Numbered from the stretch's first letter, positions 23,548 through 34,431 are shown. The stretch: 64,000 nucleotides of DNA from Ahaetulla prasina (GCF_028640845.1 NC_080540.1:134134420-134198419), one strand, 5' to 3'. Program-made: numbers and translations. Notes: generated from the sequence alone by a model not told the origin.

Positions 23548-23869
23548 CTCTGTAGCAGGCATCAGCTTCACTCATTCCCCCATGTAGATAAGGGGTTAAG
23601 ACTGATGGCAAGATCAAAAGGCAGCAGCCGGTAGCCTGGTGGACAATAACAACTGCAGGTTATTGCCAGAGCACATTTTGCTCAGTGATCTTATTTGAAC
23701 ATCTAACTAATCTCCAAATGTTGAAACCAGTTTCCTCGGCTTATACCTCCGTTCCTAGAAGCCTTGAGAAAAACGATCAAACTTGCTTCGAAAGCTTGCT
23801 GAGGGTTGCTAGAACTAAAGCCTCGCCCTTCAACTGCCAATGTCTACTTTTGTAACTAAGGAGACTACA

Positions 23870-23889
23870 GCATGTTGGGAATTGTAGTT
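23870..23889 (-). promoter_or_regulatory. ZNF143/THAP11-type motif, LRRC45 promoter, proximal
   Basis: Minus-strand sequence AACTACAATTCCCAACATGC. The vertebrate SBS motif ACTACAATTCCCAGCATGC is bound by ZNF143 and THAP11-HCFC1. It lies about 320 bp upstream of the LRRC45 start codon and reads in the direction of transcription. Confidence 0.8.
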
Positions 23890-23929
23890 AAATATCTTGT
23901 CTTCTACATCTTACTACCTGGGAAATAGA

Positions 23930-23949
23930 GCATGCTGGGAACTGTAGTT
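23930..23949 (-). promoter_or_regulatory. ZNF143/THAP11-type motif, LRRC45 promoter, distal
   Basis: Minus-strand AACTACAGTTCCCAGCATGC, 60 bp from the first motif and in the same orientation. The pair marks the likely LRRC45 core promoter. No TATA box was seen nearby. Confidence 0.8.
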
Positions 23950-24262
23950 CAGAGGCATTTTAATTATTTCTTTAACGTTGTTTCTCTCTACCAAGAAATA
24001 TTAGATTTACTGACTTATTCATAATATAGGGAGTATATTTCTTCAATAAAATGGTCAAGAGCAAAGATATCAGTTGAAACATATCCTAAGATTCTGTTTT
24101 GGCAGAAAAATAAAAATGATCCAACTAAATAAATAATACATTTAGTGCTTGTTTTATGGCACAACTGTTTTGACATAAAATATACCAATTGCATTCTTTG
24201 AAGTTGTATCTTCTGGTGGAATTAAGAGACCACTCATTACCATAAACATGTGTGCAGCCCAT

Positions 24263-24281
24263 TGTGTGTGTGTGTGTTGTT

Positions 24282-24325
<44 letters not shown>
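24263..24325. repeat. (TG)n microsatellite
   Basis: Interrupted TG repeat between the LRRC45 and CENPX promoters. The nearby short reading frame is a translation of this repeat. Confidence 0.95.
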
Positions 24326-24327
<2 letters not shown>

Positions 24328-25783
24328 GTTTTTGTACAGGATTCCTTGAAACTCAGTGTGTGGGTTTTATTGTTAAAATCTGGATTGCACATTCTGCAAA
24401 ACATACGACATCTGGCAAGTTTGTCTATTCTTTGTGTGTCAACAAGCTAATGTTTTAATTTACTTTAAAATGTAAGGATGGAGCCAAAGTTTTGCACAAA
24501 GGCGCCAAGTTGATGCCTCTCTCCCCAGATATTTGTTTTAGAATCATCCTGTTGCCATTATGGTGTTGTGGTCTATGAGAAGGTAATGTATAATTACAAC
24601 AGGCACTTTGTGTTTCTATATTCCAGACAGTAATAATTCATATACTTTAGATTAGTTCAAAGTAAATGAACTGACACTTATGTGTTCATCACTCAGAAAC
24701 TGAATCTACTTTCACAGCCTTTCAAATACTGAAACAATTTAAGAGTATTTCACTGAATTGATCCTTAAATCATCATGTAATAAGTCATAGTTTTGAAGCC
24801 GGTAGAATCTTTTCTAGAAATATTTTGTTTCACTTTATATAACATTAATATAATGTAACCTTTTAAAATGTGAATTAAAAATGTTTGAAAATATTAATGC
24901 ATATAACCCCCTAGTCCTCCATTTTATTAGAAAACATCTCAGCAATTATTTAATTTTAATACTTTCTAAATGTTTTTGGTGAATTTTCAACAGTAAACCC
25001 TAAACTCATGTTCATCTCTCTTTAAATACTTACAAGTGGAAAAATTAAACAGAAGTATAAGAATGATGGAAAAGAAAAAGAAGAGAAAGGAAACATCAGC
25101 TATTAAAGATAATTTGTTAGTGCGGAATCACTTAAAGGGACTTCTAAATTATTTTAGATTTAAACCAAGATCCTAACACAGGTTTACTGTAGTCAAGTCC
25201 TAGCAGAATTGCTTTTAGAAAATAAGAATCCAGAACCCTAGGCCACTTTTTAAAGTTAGATTTACAGCAGTGAATTCAACCGAGTTGAGTTGCAAATAGT
25301 TCTATATCTATTAGTAAGTCCTAGGAGTTCAATAAATTATGGCTCTACAGGCATAGATCTCGGTTGTTCTCATGTGAATCCACTTGTTTTCTTAGATGGA
25401 AGTCCCACAAGCAAACAACTAAAGTTTAGGACTATGAATGATTCAATAAGGTCGACGCAACGTCCACCCACAGTCCATTCTCACAACTTTTCAGAAAACA
25501 GGGACTGATGAGCAAAAGGCTAAGAAGAAAGCGGAACAACTAAGCAAGCGTCGATGAGAAGCCGAGAAACGCATTGACAAAGCAGGACTCCTTGAAGCCG
25601 TGCCTCTGGCAAGGATGGTCTCCCTGAACGATTTACTCACTGCAATCAATCATATTTCCTCCATCCTCAGAGTCGGTGCTTTCGGGCACCGACCCCAACT
25701 CAGCTTTCTTTACTTTCCTAAAACGAAACTTCTGCCTTAAGCCTCCCGCCTCTTTTCAGATCAGCAGCGTTACAGAGACTGAA

Positions 25784-25789
25784 GGGCGG
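25784..25789 (+). promoter_or_regulatory. GC box (Sp1-like) in CENPX promoter
   Basis: GGGCGG about 180 bp upstream of the CENPX start codon, within the CpG-richer block 25.5-26.5 kb. Confidence 0.5.
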
Positions 25790-25804
25790 GAGGTACAAAA
25801 GATC

Positions 25805-25824
25805 AACTACACTTCCCAGCATGC
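25805..25824 (+). promoter_or_regulatory. ZNF143/THAP11-type motif, CENPX promoter, distal
   Basis: AACTACACTTCCCAGCATGC on the plus strand, close to the SBS consensus, 146 bp upstream of the CENPX start codon and reading toward the gene. Confidence 0.8.
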
Positions 25825-25858
25825 CTCTTGGGGAAGAGGCCGATGGCCCCGTTCTTCT

Positions 25859-25866
25859 CCGGAAGT
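25859..25866 (+). promoter_or_regulatory. ETS/GABPA motif in CENPX promoter
   Basis: CCGGAAGT, the GABP/ETS core common in TATA-less housekeeping promoters, between the two ZNF143-type motifs. Confidence 0.6.
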
Positions 25867-25891
25867 AAACGCTTGAGGGTGGGACTCTAGG

Positions 25892-25911
25892 AACTACATT
25901 TCCCAACACGC
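25892..25911 (+). promoter_or_regulatory. ZNF143/THAP11-type motif, CENPX promoter, proximal
   Basis: AACTACATTTCCCAACACGC, a weaker match than the upstream motif (CACGC for CATGC), 87 bp downstream of it and in the same orientation. Confidence 0.65.
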
Positions 25912-25969
25912 CACGCGGATGTTCTGACGGTTTTGAGCGCCGAATCTAACCAAGGGAATGCAGCGTGAA

Positions 25970-26008
25970 ATGGAGACAAGGGCAGAGTGCGCGGGAGGCT
26001 TCAAAAAG
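25970..26008 (+). CDS. CENPX: CENPX coding exon 1
   Basis: METRAECAGGFKK, donor AAG|GTTAGG. The start aligns with human MEGAGAGSGFRK. An in-frame ATG four codons upstream (25958) would add MQRE, and a two-codon upstream ORF (ATG TTC TGA) sits at 25919-25927. Confidence 0.88.
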
Positions 26009-29000
26009 GTTAGGGAAACGAACGGTGGGGAAGCAAACAGAGAGAAAAAAAAGAGTTCAGCTTGAAGGGTTCTGGTTTAGGATTTAAGATGGGTGAGAGA
26101 GGGAAAGGGAAAAGGAAAGAGGCGCTAGCAATTAGAAGTTTTGCCCGTAACAGGATGCAACGGGAGATGTAACGTGGGAATGGCCGGAGGCTTACCATGC
26201 AGAGCAGCAGCTATCCCAGGGGTGGGTGTAGCTGCAAAAGTAGATGAGTTTTAAGGCTCGGGGATCCGGCAGGACGGACGCTGCAGTTGGAACGGAGGCA
26301 GGAATAGACCGGTCCATTGGCAGTCTTGGGAATGGAGTCTGGCTAATAGGAATTGGTCGAGTTGGGGGTGGAGAAGAAATGAGAGGTCCCGCTCGTTGGA
26401 ACGCAAAAATTAGAGGACTCTTGGAGGAAATGCCCAGGAGATAAAAACGATTGAAGTGGCGCCTATAAAGCACAAGCTAGAAATAGATTTAAGTTGGGCT
26501 ATAAAATGAAATCGAGTCTCTCTGGTACCCTGAGATTGGGGGCGCCGGATTGATGGCTTGTTTTCCTCCCCCTGATACCGTGTAAGGACAAGTTAACTAA
26601 ATGTTTATTATTGCTATTATTACGAAATAATCTAGGACTGCTTATTCATCACAATGTATTTGCACTACCTTTATATTATAACGATTAAGGCAAAGGTGCT
26701 TTTGTTGGTTGTTACGTCCTTATGATAGGAGTACACAACTTTATACTGAGCGATGTAACTTGGAACTATGTTTGTTGCATGGGCATGTCTTAAGTTGTGA
26801 ATACGTAATTAGATATAAATTATTATGTTAAAAACGAGTGACAACTTTGATTAGAAAACAACAGTCCCAGGCTTAGCTTTGAATAATACATGGGATTTAA
26901 TAAAAGATGGATAAAGTATACTGTTGAACTGACTGAGAGAGATGATCACAATATTGACGGTGGAATATTGTCCATAAAATCAAACAAAAATTTAAAATAT
27001 TAAAAAAAGCATCCAGAGTCCTCAGGATAATAGTTTGCTTAAAAATTTAGTAATCGAAAATAAAATACTATGGATTAGGAAAGGTCTAATAGGATGGCAG
27101 TGTGGTCAGAATAATAAAGTAATAAAGATGGGGATGGACTGCTAAAAGAGGCCAGGAAACGTATATAGAAGTTGAATTCACTTTGGAGTAAAATGCTATC
27201 ACAGTACTGAATAATAAGTTTCACTCAACTACTGAAGCTGTATATTAATAACTCATTTTCCCAAAATGTATTTTAAAAAACATACAAATGTATCATTTAA
27301 TGTTTCTTCAAGTGAATGTTAGGTGTTGAATTAATGGAATTCTTTGGAGCACTTCTAGACTGATACAGCAGATAGCACTAGAGCTTCATTCATTTCCTAT
27401 TTTGTCCTAATGAGGCTGCAGTAGAATACAAATGTGCCTGCTTCTTTTGTACAAAAGATGTATTTTTTTAAAAAAATAACTTCAAAAGCCTAATTGAATG
27501 CATTTTTAATTAGCCCAGTTTTATAGCTCAGTTTTATATTGATTAGGTATGCCTAAACCCAAGCCCAAAGTTTTAGGAGACAAATCACGATTTCTTTGTA
27601 AAGTGTTGGCAAGTACAACTGCAAAAGATCTGAAGTCTTAGAAACCTAGTAGGCAGAATACGTAATATTGGACTTGGTTTAATATTAATAGGACAACAAA
27701 AGTATCCGAGAGCTGGCAGAGCCCTTTTTTTTGTTCCATTACCTTTCATTGAAGGGAAATTTTAAAAAACTTAGGAAAAAAATGTGGTGCTCGTCTTATT
27801 CTGATTAGCATAAACCTATGAAGCTTGTCTATCACAAATAATTCCTTTCATCCCTCCCTGAAACCCAGGTCTTCATCAGGTTGAAGAAATGGTATAGAAT
27901 GTTTGAAGTGAAATAACACAGCTTCTCCCTGACATGAGCGAAAAGAAAATGTTTTTTTTTAAATTCTGTAAACTTGGTAGTTGTTTGGACATTCTTTGTT
28001 AAGAATTATTACTTTGATAGCTTTTGTATTGTGTACATTTGTATATTATATAAATATGTGATCTGAGAAAAAGTGAGCAGAATAGGTGTGTTTGAAAATA
28101 CACTTTTTTCCATCTGTTTGCCAATCATATTTAACACTTGCTACTAATCCATTTCAATTTAGGTCTTGGATTATTCGAGTCTTTTCCCGTGTAAGGTTGA
28201 GAGTAACTTGGCGAGTGTTGCTGTGAGCGGGTTGGTAGGCTGTGTGGTTGCATCTTGATTGGTAGATGGAGTAGGTGTTTGCAGATTGGTCGGCTGTTTC
28301 ATAGCATCCTGTGTGGGTGTGGTCCTAGTCTTTTGTGTTGTAACGACCTGGTTAATGGGCTGTGTGGAAACATCCTGAGTTCTGGGAATGTGACCTCCTG
28401 TAGTGGTAATGGGCTTCCTGGAAATGTCCTGAGTTCTGGGAATGTGACCTCCTGTAGTGGTAATGGGCTTCCTGGAAATGTCCTGAGTTCTGGGAATGTG
28501 GCCTCCTGAGTCTTGTGCTATAACATCCTGGGTAGTGGGTTGTGTTGTAATGTCCTGAGCTTTGGTGTTGTGGCCTCTGGAATATAATAAAAACCAAAAT
28601 ATATTAAAAAGTGACTTCCTCCTTTTATCACAGCAAGAATAAACAATTTTAGTAACATCACCTTTTAAAATACAACAAATGATTTTTTCTTTCCCATTTT
28701 TATAAAACATATCCTTTATAAACATATTAATAAAATTGTCATTTCAGTTGTGATATCAGCAGATGTCCATTAAGGGTTACTAGAGGAAGGATATCTATTT
28801 TAGCCTTGATCAAATACATTAACTTTATATTCCTTCCTTATACTTCTATCAATCTTAATCTTTACTCTGTTCAGTGTCTCAGAACTTGATTTCTTTTCAT
28901 TACTTGCCCTTTCCACAAAATCCAATATGTCTCTTTTGTAAATCTAGTATAGGAAAATCCATGTCAGTTTGTTATTTGTATAATCCTTTTAATTATTAAA

Positions 29001-32000
29001 ACATCAGCATCTTTTGTATATCCAGTGTGACATCTTTGTCTGTGTTATTCATGTAGCCTATCATTTTTAAATCCACTTTTAAATCAGTCTCAATCATGTC
29101 AGGTAAAACCTCTTCCATAGCATTTTTAAAAAATAGTGTATCTGTAGAGGCAGACACTCTTAAAATTAACTTCTAGGTTTATTGTTCAAAAATATTTTAG
29201 TATTAAGAATTTGGTGGATTATTCAAAATGTCTTGAAGAAGAATATAAAGTTCCTGCCGCAATTTTTCCTTTGGGAATTATAACGGATTGTACTGTGACT
29301 GAGACTAGATTGATCTTGAACTTAATAACAGCAGCAAGGCTGCTGATTGGACAATATTGGAAGAAAAAAGAATTACCTACAATAGAAGAATGGATATTGA
29401 AAGTTACTAACTTGGCTGAGATGGCAAAAATCTCAGCCTTTTTGAAAGACAATATGCAGGAAAGATATTTAATTGAATTGAAAAAATGGATTGATTATTT
29501 ACAAAACAGATATCAGATTAAGAGATATCAGATTGCCTTTGAATAATTAGGATGTATTATTCTAGAACGTAATGGGGGAGGTTAGGAAATGAAAAGACTC
29601 AGATGAGGCTAGTTGGATTAGAAGGGAAAATCTTACTCTGTGTTTGGTCTATGTATAACAATACCTTGTGATTGACCCGGGAAGCCGGGGGCGGGGGTGA
29701 AGGGAGGGGTGAAGGGGGCTGTGAGGGGGGGAGTGGGGGAAAAAGGGGGGAAAATGTTTTTGTTTTTTAAAACTTTTTCAAAAAAAAATATTTTAGTATG
29801 TCCAATGTTAAAATATTTTGCTTCATTCTGTATTTGTAAGTTGAGTGTGAGTGTTCTTCTATAATTGTAATGTCTGATCTATTTTCCTTTAATGCCCAAT
29901 TTTTAGTCTTTTTCATTTTTTAAAGAATTCAAAATTATAATTTCCTATAAGAATGGGTCTTTATCAGGGGTGAAATGTAAAATTTGTTACTACCGGTTCT
30001 GTGGGCGTGACTTGGTGGGGGGGGTAATGTAACTGGGTGGGCGTGGCCAACTTTTTTTTTAACTTTTAAAAGCATTTTTTCTACAACCTCTTCGGTCGAA
30101 AAGGAGAAAAAATGCTTTTAAAAGCCTCTGATGATCAGGCAACTCAGTTGGGATCGCCAGAGGAGCCTTTTAAAAGCATTTTTACAGCCTCTTTGGCTGA
30201 AGAGGTTGTAGAAAAAATGTTTTTAAAGGGTTCTGACGATCCCAGCTGAGCAGCACGATCATCAGAGGCTTTTTTTTTTTACTTTTAAAAGCATTTTTTC
30301 TACAACCTCTTCGGTCGAAAAAGAGAAAAAATGCTTTTAAAAGCCTCTGATGATCAGGCAACTCAGTTGGGATCGCCAGAGGAGCCTTTTAAAAGCATTT
30401 TTACAGCCTCTTTGGCTGAAGAGGTTGTAGAAAAAAATGTTTTTAAAGGGTTCTGACGATCCCAGCTGAGCAGCACGATCATCAGAGGCTTTTTTTTTTT
30501 ACTTTTAAAAGCATTTTTTCTACAACCTCTTCGGTCGAAAAAGAGAAAAAATGCTTTTAAAAGCCTCTGATGATCAGGCAACTCAGTTGGGGTCTCCAGA
30601 GGAGCCTTTTAAAAGCATTTTTACAGCCTCTTTGGCTGAAGAGGTTGTAGAAAAAATGTTTTTAAAGGGTTCTGACAATCCCAGCTGAGCTGCACGATCA
30701 TCAGAGGCTTTTTTTTTTACTTTTAAAAGCATTTTTTCGGCCGAAGAAAAAATGCTTTTAAAAGTTAAAAAAAAGCCTCTGATGATCGCGCGGCTCAGCT
30801 GGGCATGTGTGGGACACAGGGATTTTTGCTACCGGTTCTCCGAACCACCCACCGCCATCACTACCGGATCGGGTGATCCAGTCTGAACGGGGAGCATTTC
30901 ATCCCTGGTCTTTATAATTAACTCCAAAATGTTATTTCAAATTTATCTAGACCCATAGCCATTAGAATTTTTTTTTAAATCAAAAATGTAATCACTCTTT
31001 TACTGTTTATTCCTTAATTTTTGTCCTTAACTTATTTCGGTAAGGATTGAAGGAAACTCATTCAGTTCTGTAAAACATATTGATCCAAAGGTTCCTAACA
31101 GCTGAAAAACTGTTAACAAGAAATTTCCAAAAGTGATTAAAAAGAAAGTACATGAACTCAGTGTCGTTTCAAAGGTGCTGACTGTGGTTTGATCAAGATG
31201 GTTATTCCCTCATCACTCAGAGTTCTAAACTCACTAATGACCTGCAGAGGGCAACTCTCCAGAGTACTTGTGGGCACTCTCAAATCCTCCTCTTGTCTGG
31301 AGAGAAATTACAAAAAGCTGGTCTACTTGACAGCTCTTCATTCCATCCTGCTTTTCACACATTCATCTTCAATTTCTTCACCAGAAATTATTTGCATCAG
31401 TGTGTTGATCTTCTAAACAAGAATTTTTGGGGTGAGGTTTAAGTGATAAACTGATAACAGTACTTAATTAGTGGGTTTATCCATGTCCATTACATGTAAA
31501 CTTTTAGAATCAATTTCTGTTTAAAATAGTTGCTATATATCATACATATACCAGTTTGTTCAGTTGCTAGAATTGCAATTACTAAACTGTAGTGTTCTGG
31601 CCCATCTTTCACTCTTCAGTTTTGGAATAAAAAATGCAGCTTGTCTTATTAAATACAAATTAATAAAGCTTCCAAAGAAATATTTTTGTCATCACTTTTG
31701 TTTTCTTGTACATTTTGTGCCTTTAATCAAAAGTTGCTATATTGCTATGTACTTTTAGGTTATGTGGAATGCAGAATTGCTAGTTTCTGAGTTTTGATAC
31801 ACTGACTTTGATATTATTGTATCACTTACAACCCCCATCCTAAAAAAAAAAGTTTGATACATGTGAACTTACTTTGTAGATTAATCAGTAATTTATTGGT
31901 TTAGAGCTCAAAATTCAGAAATGATATGGGTTTTTAACACAAAGGAACGGCTGTGAACCTAGGGAAGCTATATTTTTATATCCCATTGAATTAATTACCT

Positions 32001-32018
32001 AGTAGATGTATCTATAAG

Positions 32019-32097
<79 letters not shown>

Positions 32098-34431
32098 TAT
32101 TTTAATTTGTATACCGCCCTTCTCCCGAAGGACTCAGGGCGGTGCACAGCAGAATAAAATACAAAAAATACACATACAATACTAAGAACAACCCTTTAAA
32201 AACTTATTCAACTTATTTACTGAAGTACTTAGAAGTTTTTAGGCACTGTACAAGGGTGCATAAAATCCAATAGCTTTGAAGTTGAGACAAATGCTCCTTT
32301 AATGGGAGATAGCTCTTGAAGATGACAAACAAAATAATAGTTGTCCCAGCAAAACCAGTGGTTGCAGCCAGCTTTAACTAGCATAACACTAAATGTAAAT
32401 GTTGGTTAGAGAATATTAATAATATCACATTATTTTTGAAGTTAAGTTGTTTGCTCTAGTTAGAATAGAAAACAAAGATAAAGGAGGGTTGTTTTGCTTT
32501 TAAACTACAAGAGCTTTTCCACCAAGGTGTGCATATTAAGATCTTGGTTATATGATACTTGACAATAATCCGCTAAAGGTTATTTAATACATTTAGCTCT
32601 GTTTTCCTCTAAACATTTTCCTATTTACTGAGATGAAAAAAGCCTCTTTTGTATGCCTTTACTCCCCGTCCCCCAACAACTTTGTCGGCAGGAATAATGG
32701 AAAATGCCTAACAATGTACTCTATTGGCTTTCTACTATTTCCAGAAAACCTAGAAGAAAATAATTTAAAAAAAACAAGGAATAGTCTTCATCGAAATAAG
32801 TAATTGTAAACAGGTGGGATAGCTGGTAGAAATGGATGGTTAAGTAATTTAGAGTTTGGCCCAAGCAGCCAGAAGAGTGGATGATGGGACCTTCATACTG
32901 TGTAGGTATTAAGGTTCAATAGTGGATTCCTTCTTACTCTCAACAGAATATGATGTAAATAAGAGCCAAGGTGGCACAGTGGTTAGAGTGCAGTACTGCA
33001 GGCTACTTCAGCTGACTGCTTGCTGCCGCTCGATAGTTCAAATCTCACTGGCTCAATGTTGACTCAGCCTTGCGAGGTGGGTAAAATGAGGACCCAGATT
33101 GTTGGGAGCAATATGATGACTCTAAATCTCTTAGAGAGGGCTGTAAAAGTACAACAAAGCGGTATATAAGTCTAATTGCAACTGCTATTGCTAAACTTGG
33201 TAATATATTTGATCAGTTTCTTTTGATGTATTCCTATGCCAACAGAAGCTGACCTAAATATATATTACTTTACTTATTGAGTAGCTTTTTAAAATGGAAA
33301 GATAGAGATTCACTTTTTCGCCATTAACACTTCTTGACTGAGTCCCTTTCTGTGCAGGAGACCGTGAACAAACTGCTCCAGCTCCACTTCAAAGATGACA
33401 AAACACGAGGTAATTGCTTCCCCTTCTGCCTCCGTAAAGAGGCCAACTTCTGCTGGACATCTTCCCAACTGTTTCTTTGGAGAGACCATGCCCTGGAACA
33501 TGAGAAATAACTGAAAAATAGTCGTGGCATATGGGTTCCAGGGTTGCATGTGCATGTGGGGAATGGTGATGCTTAGACATGGTCTCATAGGGATGTTCCT
33601 TCTCTTTCAGCCAGTGGTGATGCTGTGTTGCTGATGGCTGAAATGCTTAAAGTATTTGTTCGAGGTTAGTAATTAAACTGGACTGAGTCATAGTGGAGTG
33701 GGACAGGACCTGTGGAACCTCAACATTTGCTTGTACAATTAAGTTCCAGCCTTCTTATTCACCGCTTGATGTTTTTAGCAGAAGCAAGTGTATCACTCAT
33801 AAATCTCATTTTATTCCGATCCCAGAACTGGTTTCTGATCTTAATTATTAGCTGCTTAAATAAGTATGTATGCTGATAAAAACCAGAAATTTCCTAGAAA
33901 ATTTAATCCGTGACTTACTACTTAGGATCCCTCTGCCTCTTATGAATTATCTAGTCATGTGTCAAGTATACTTGTAAAGAGAGCACATGCTTGCTTTCTA
34001 ATAATTTTGTTTTTATAATAATGGCAACAAGAAAAAGGATCACAAACATACCCTTTTCCATTAAGAAAAAACTTTTCTACTTGACAATTTTTGCCATCTT
34101 TCCCAATGTCCCATCTACTTTTTTTTGCTTGCCATGTTTTGTGTCTTTTGCAGAAGCAGCAGCACGCGCAGCACGGCAAGCTCAGACTGAGGATGTAACT
34201 AGGGTGGAAGTGGAACACTTGGAAAAAATCTTGCCACAGCTGGTGTGTACAATAGTTCAGATTCCATAATTCATAGGATAAGGGAAAAGGCATCTTAATT
34301 TCCTTTTACAGGGAGATGTTTAACTGGCAATATCCTCACTGGGCAAATGGAACTGAGATTTGTTAATTAATTTGGGACAATTTTGTTATTTATCTTGAAA
34401 TTCTTAATTTCCACAGCTTCTGGATTTCTAG
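25970..34431 (+). CDS. CENPX: CENPX (MHF2/STRA13), centromere protein X (complete, 5 coding exons)
   Basis: Small histone-fold protein. With CENP-S it forms the MHF heterotetramer, which joins CENP-T/W at kinetochores and FANCM at stalled forks (established knowledge). Coding exons 25970-26008, 33358-33409, 33611-33664, 34154-34242 and 34417-34431 total 249 nt, so 82 residues plus TAG (human about 81). The protein begins METRAECAGGFKK, continues ETVNKLLQLHFKDDKTRVSG, then DAVLLMAEMLKVFVREAAAR, AARQAQTEDVTRVEVEHLEK and ILPQLLLDF. The histone fold covers nearly all of it, and HFKDDKT and QAQ.ED are hallmark stretches. All junctions are GT-AG and in phase. Intron 1 is 7.3 kb and full of transposons. 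It faces away from LRRC45 and toward ASPSCR1. Confidence 0.96.
26009..28170 (+). other. CENPX intron 1, left part, no gene seen
   Basis: The first 500 bp are GC-richer, continuous with the promoter. Beyond that it is AT-rich with no recognisable exon or well-preserved repeat on either strand. Confidence 0.5.
28171..28576 (-). CDS. Unrecognised Thr/Pro/Gln-rich repeat reading frame, candidate exon
   Basis: Function unknown. A good acceptor (polypyrimidine stretch then 'attatattccag', AG at 28578-28577) opens a 134-codon minus-strand frame ending at TAA (28173-28171). The frame is made of degenerate units, each starting QD(I/V/A): lengths 24, 18, 18, 22 and 18 residues, then a tail. Typical pieces are QDITTQPT, QDISRKPITTTGGHIPRT, QDVSTQPINQVV, QDATTQPTNPL. 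The composition resembles mucin-type PTS segments. Length changes between units are multiples of three, and the QDxxxxP core survives in diverged units, which favours a coding history. Against: it lies in CENPX intron 1 on the opposite strand, no partner exon was found, and a 54-bp unit stays open in several frames by arithmetic. It could be a terminal exon of an unknown gene, a pseudogene, or only a minisatellite. Confidence 0.3.
28384..28509. repeat. 54-bp minisatellite
   Basis: The unit beginning 'gggaatgtgacctcctgtag' starts at 28384, 28438 and 28492 (period exactly 54). The first two units are identical; the third diverges after about 17 bases. Flanking sequence to about 28225 and 28575 holds older, more diverged units. 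Confidence 0.9.
29190..29792 (+). mobile_element. L1-type LINE, ORF2 C-terminus and 3' UTR
   Basis: The frame ending at TAA (29544-29546) reads AARLLIGQYWKKKELPTIEE then WILKVTNLAEMAKISAFL, the pattern of the C-terminal part of squamate L1 ORF2. A G-rich 3' UTR (29678-29750) and an A-rich tail follow, as in L1. The copy is 5' truncated, with the body gone. Confidence 0.8.
29965..30907 (+). mobile_element. hAT element with 219-bp hairpin-rich tandem array, copy 2
   Basis: Perfect 8-bp target duplication gtctttat (29957-29964 and 30908-30915). Termini CAGGGGTGAAATG and GCATTTCATCCCTG are inverted repeats. The interior is a tandem array: the block starting 'acttttaaaagcattttttc' recurs at 30062, 30281, 30501 and 30719, a period of 218-220 bp. 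Each unit contains pairs of inverted blocks able to form hairpins. The last partial unit ends in a long near-perfect hairpin at 30681-30802. No transposase is encoded, so movement would need an enzyme from elsewhere. Confidence 0.9.
30062..30718 (+). repeat. Three tandem 219-bp units within the hAT element
   Basis: Unit starts at 30062, 30281 and 30501 with very high identity, including 'gatcaggcaactcagttggg' and 'ctctttggctgaagaggttg'. The fourth start at 30719 changes after about 20 bp into a shorter hairpin. Confidence 0.9.
32020..32160 (-). mobile_element. L2 3' end in reverse, with (AAT)n microsatellite
   Basis: The plus strand shows (AAT)n at 32020-32093, then 'taccgcccttctcccgaagg' and 'actcagggcggt', the reverse complement of the L2 tail at about 44170-44220. 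The trinucleotide array lies exactly where the L2 3' end would be. Confidence 0.8.
32963..33197 (+). mobile_element. Sauria-type tRNA-derived SINE
   Basis: Head 'aggtggcacagtggttagag', B-box region 'gatagttcaaatctcac', body 'aaaatgaggacccagattgt', tail 'gcaactgctattgct'. In CENPX intron 1, 160 bp before exon 2. Confidence 0.85.
33358..33409 (+). CDS. CENPX: CENPX coding exon 2
   Basis: ETVNKLLQLHFKDDKTR plus one base of Val. Acceptor tttctgtgcag, donor CGAG|GTAATT. Confidence 0.95.
33611..33664 (+). CDS. CENPX: CENPX coding exon 3
   Basis: ASGDAVLLMAEMLKVFVR, the central helix of the histone fold. Acceptor tctctttcag, donor CGAG|GTTAGT. Confidence 0.95.
34154..34242 (+). CDS. CENPX: CENPX coding exon 4
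   Basis: EAAARAARQAQTEDVTRVEV then EHLEKILPQL. Acceptor gtcttttgcag, donor CAGCTG|GTGTGT. Confidence 0.95.
34417..34431 (+). CDS. CENPX: CENPX coding exon 5 (15 nt) with stop
   Basis: Only LLDF then TAG, after acceptor tttccacag. The LLDF tail is the human C-terminus, which is why this very short coding piece is believed. Confidence 0.92.
   Translation, partial: LLDF

Noticed and set aside
23562..23564. Upstream ATG as the LRRC45 start
   Set aside because: In frame and possible, but homology begins at the ATG at 23547, and 'tgctacag' between them may be a splice acceptor.
28255..28509. Plus-strand frame over the 54-bp repeat (Gly/Ser/Asn-rich)
   Set aside because: A period divisible by three keeps other frames open. 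The plus frame has no splice support, while the minus frame has an acceptor and a preserved core.
30062..30718. CRISPR-like spaced repeat
   Set aside because: 219-bp near-identical units without unique spacers, inside a transposon with target duplications, in a vertebrate genome.
33955..34293. Minus-strand 112-codon frame over CENPX exon 4
   Set aside because: Antisense shadow of a confirmed CENPX exon.
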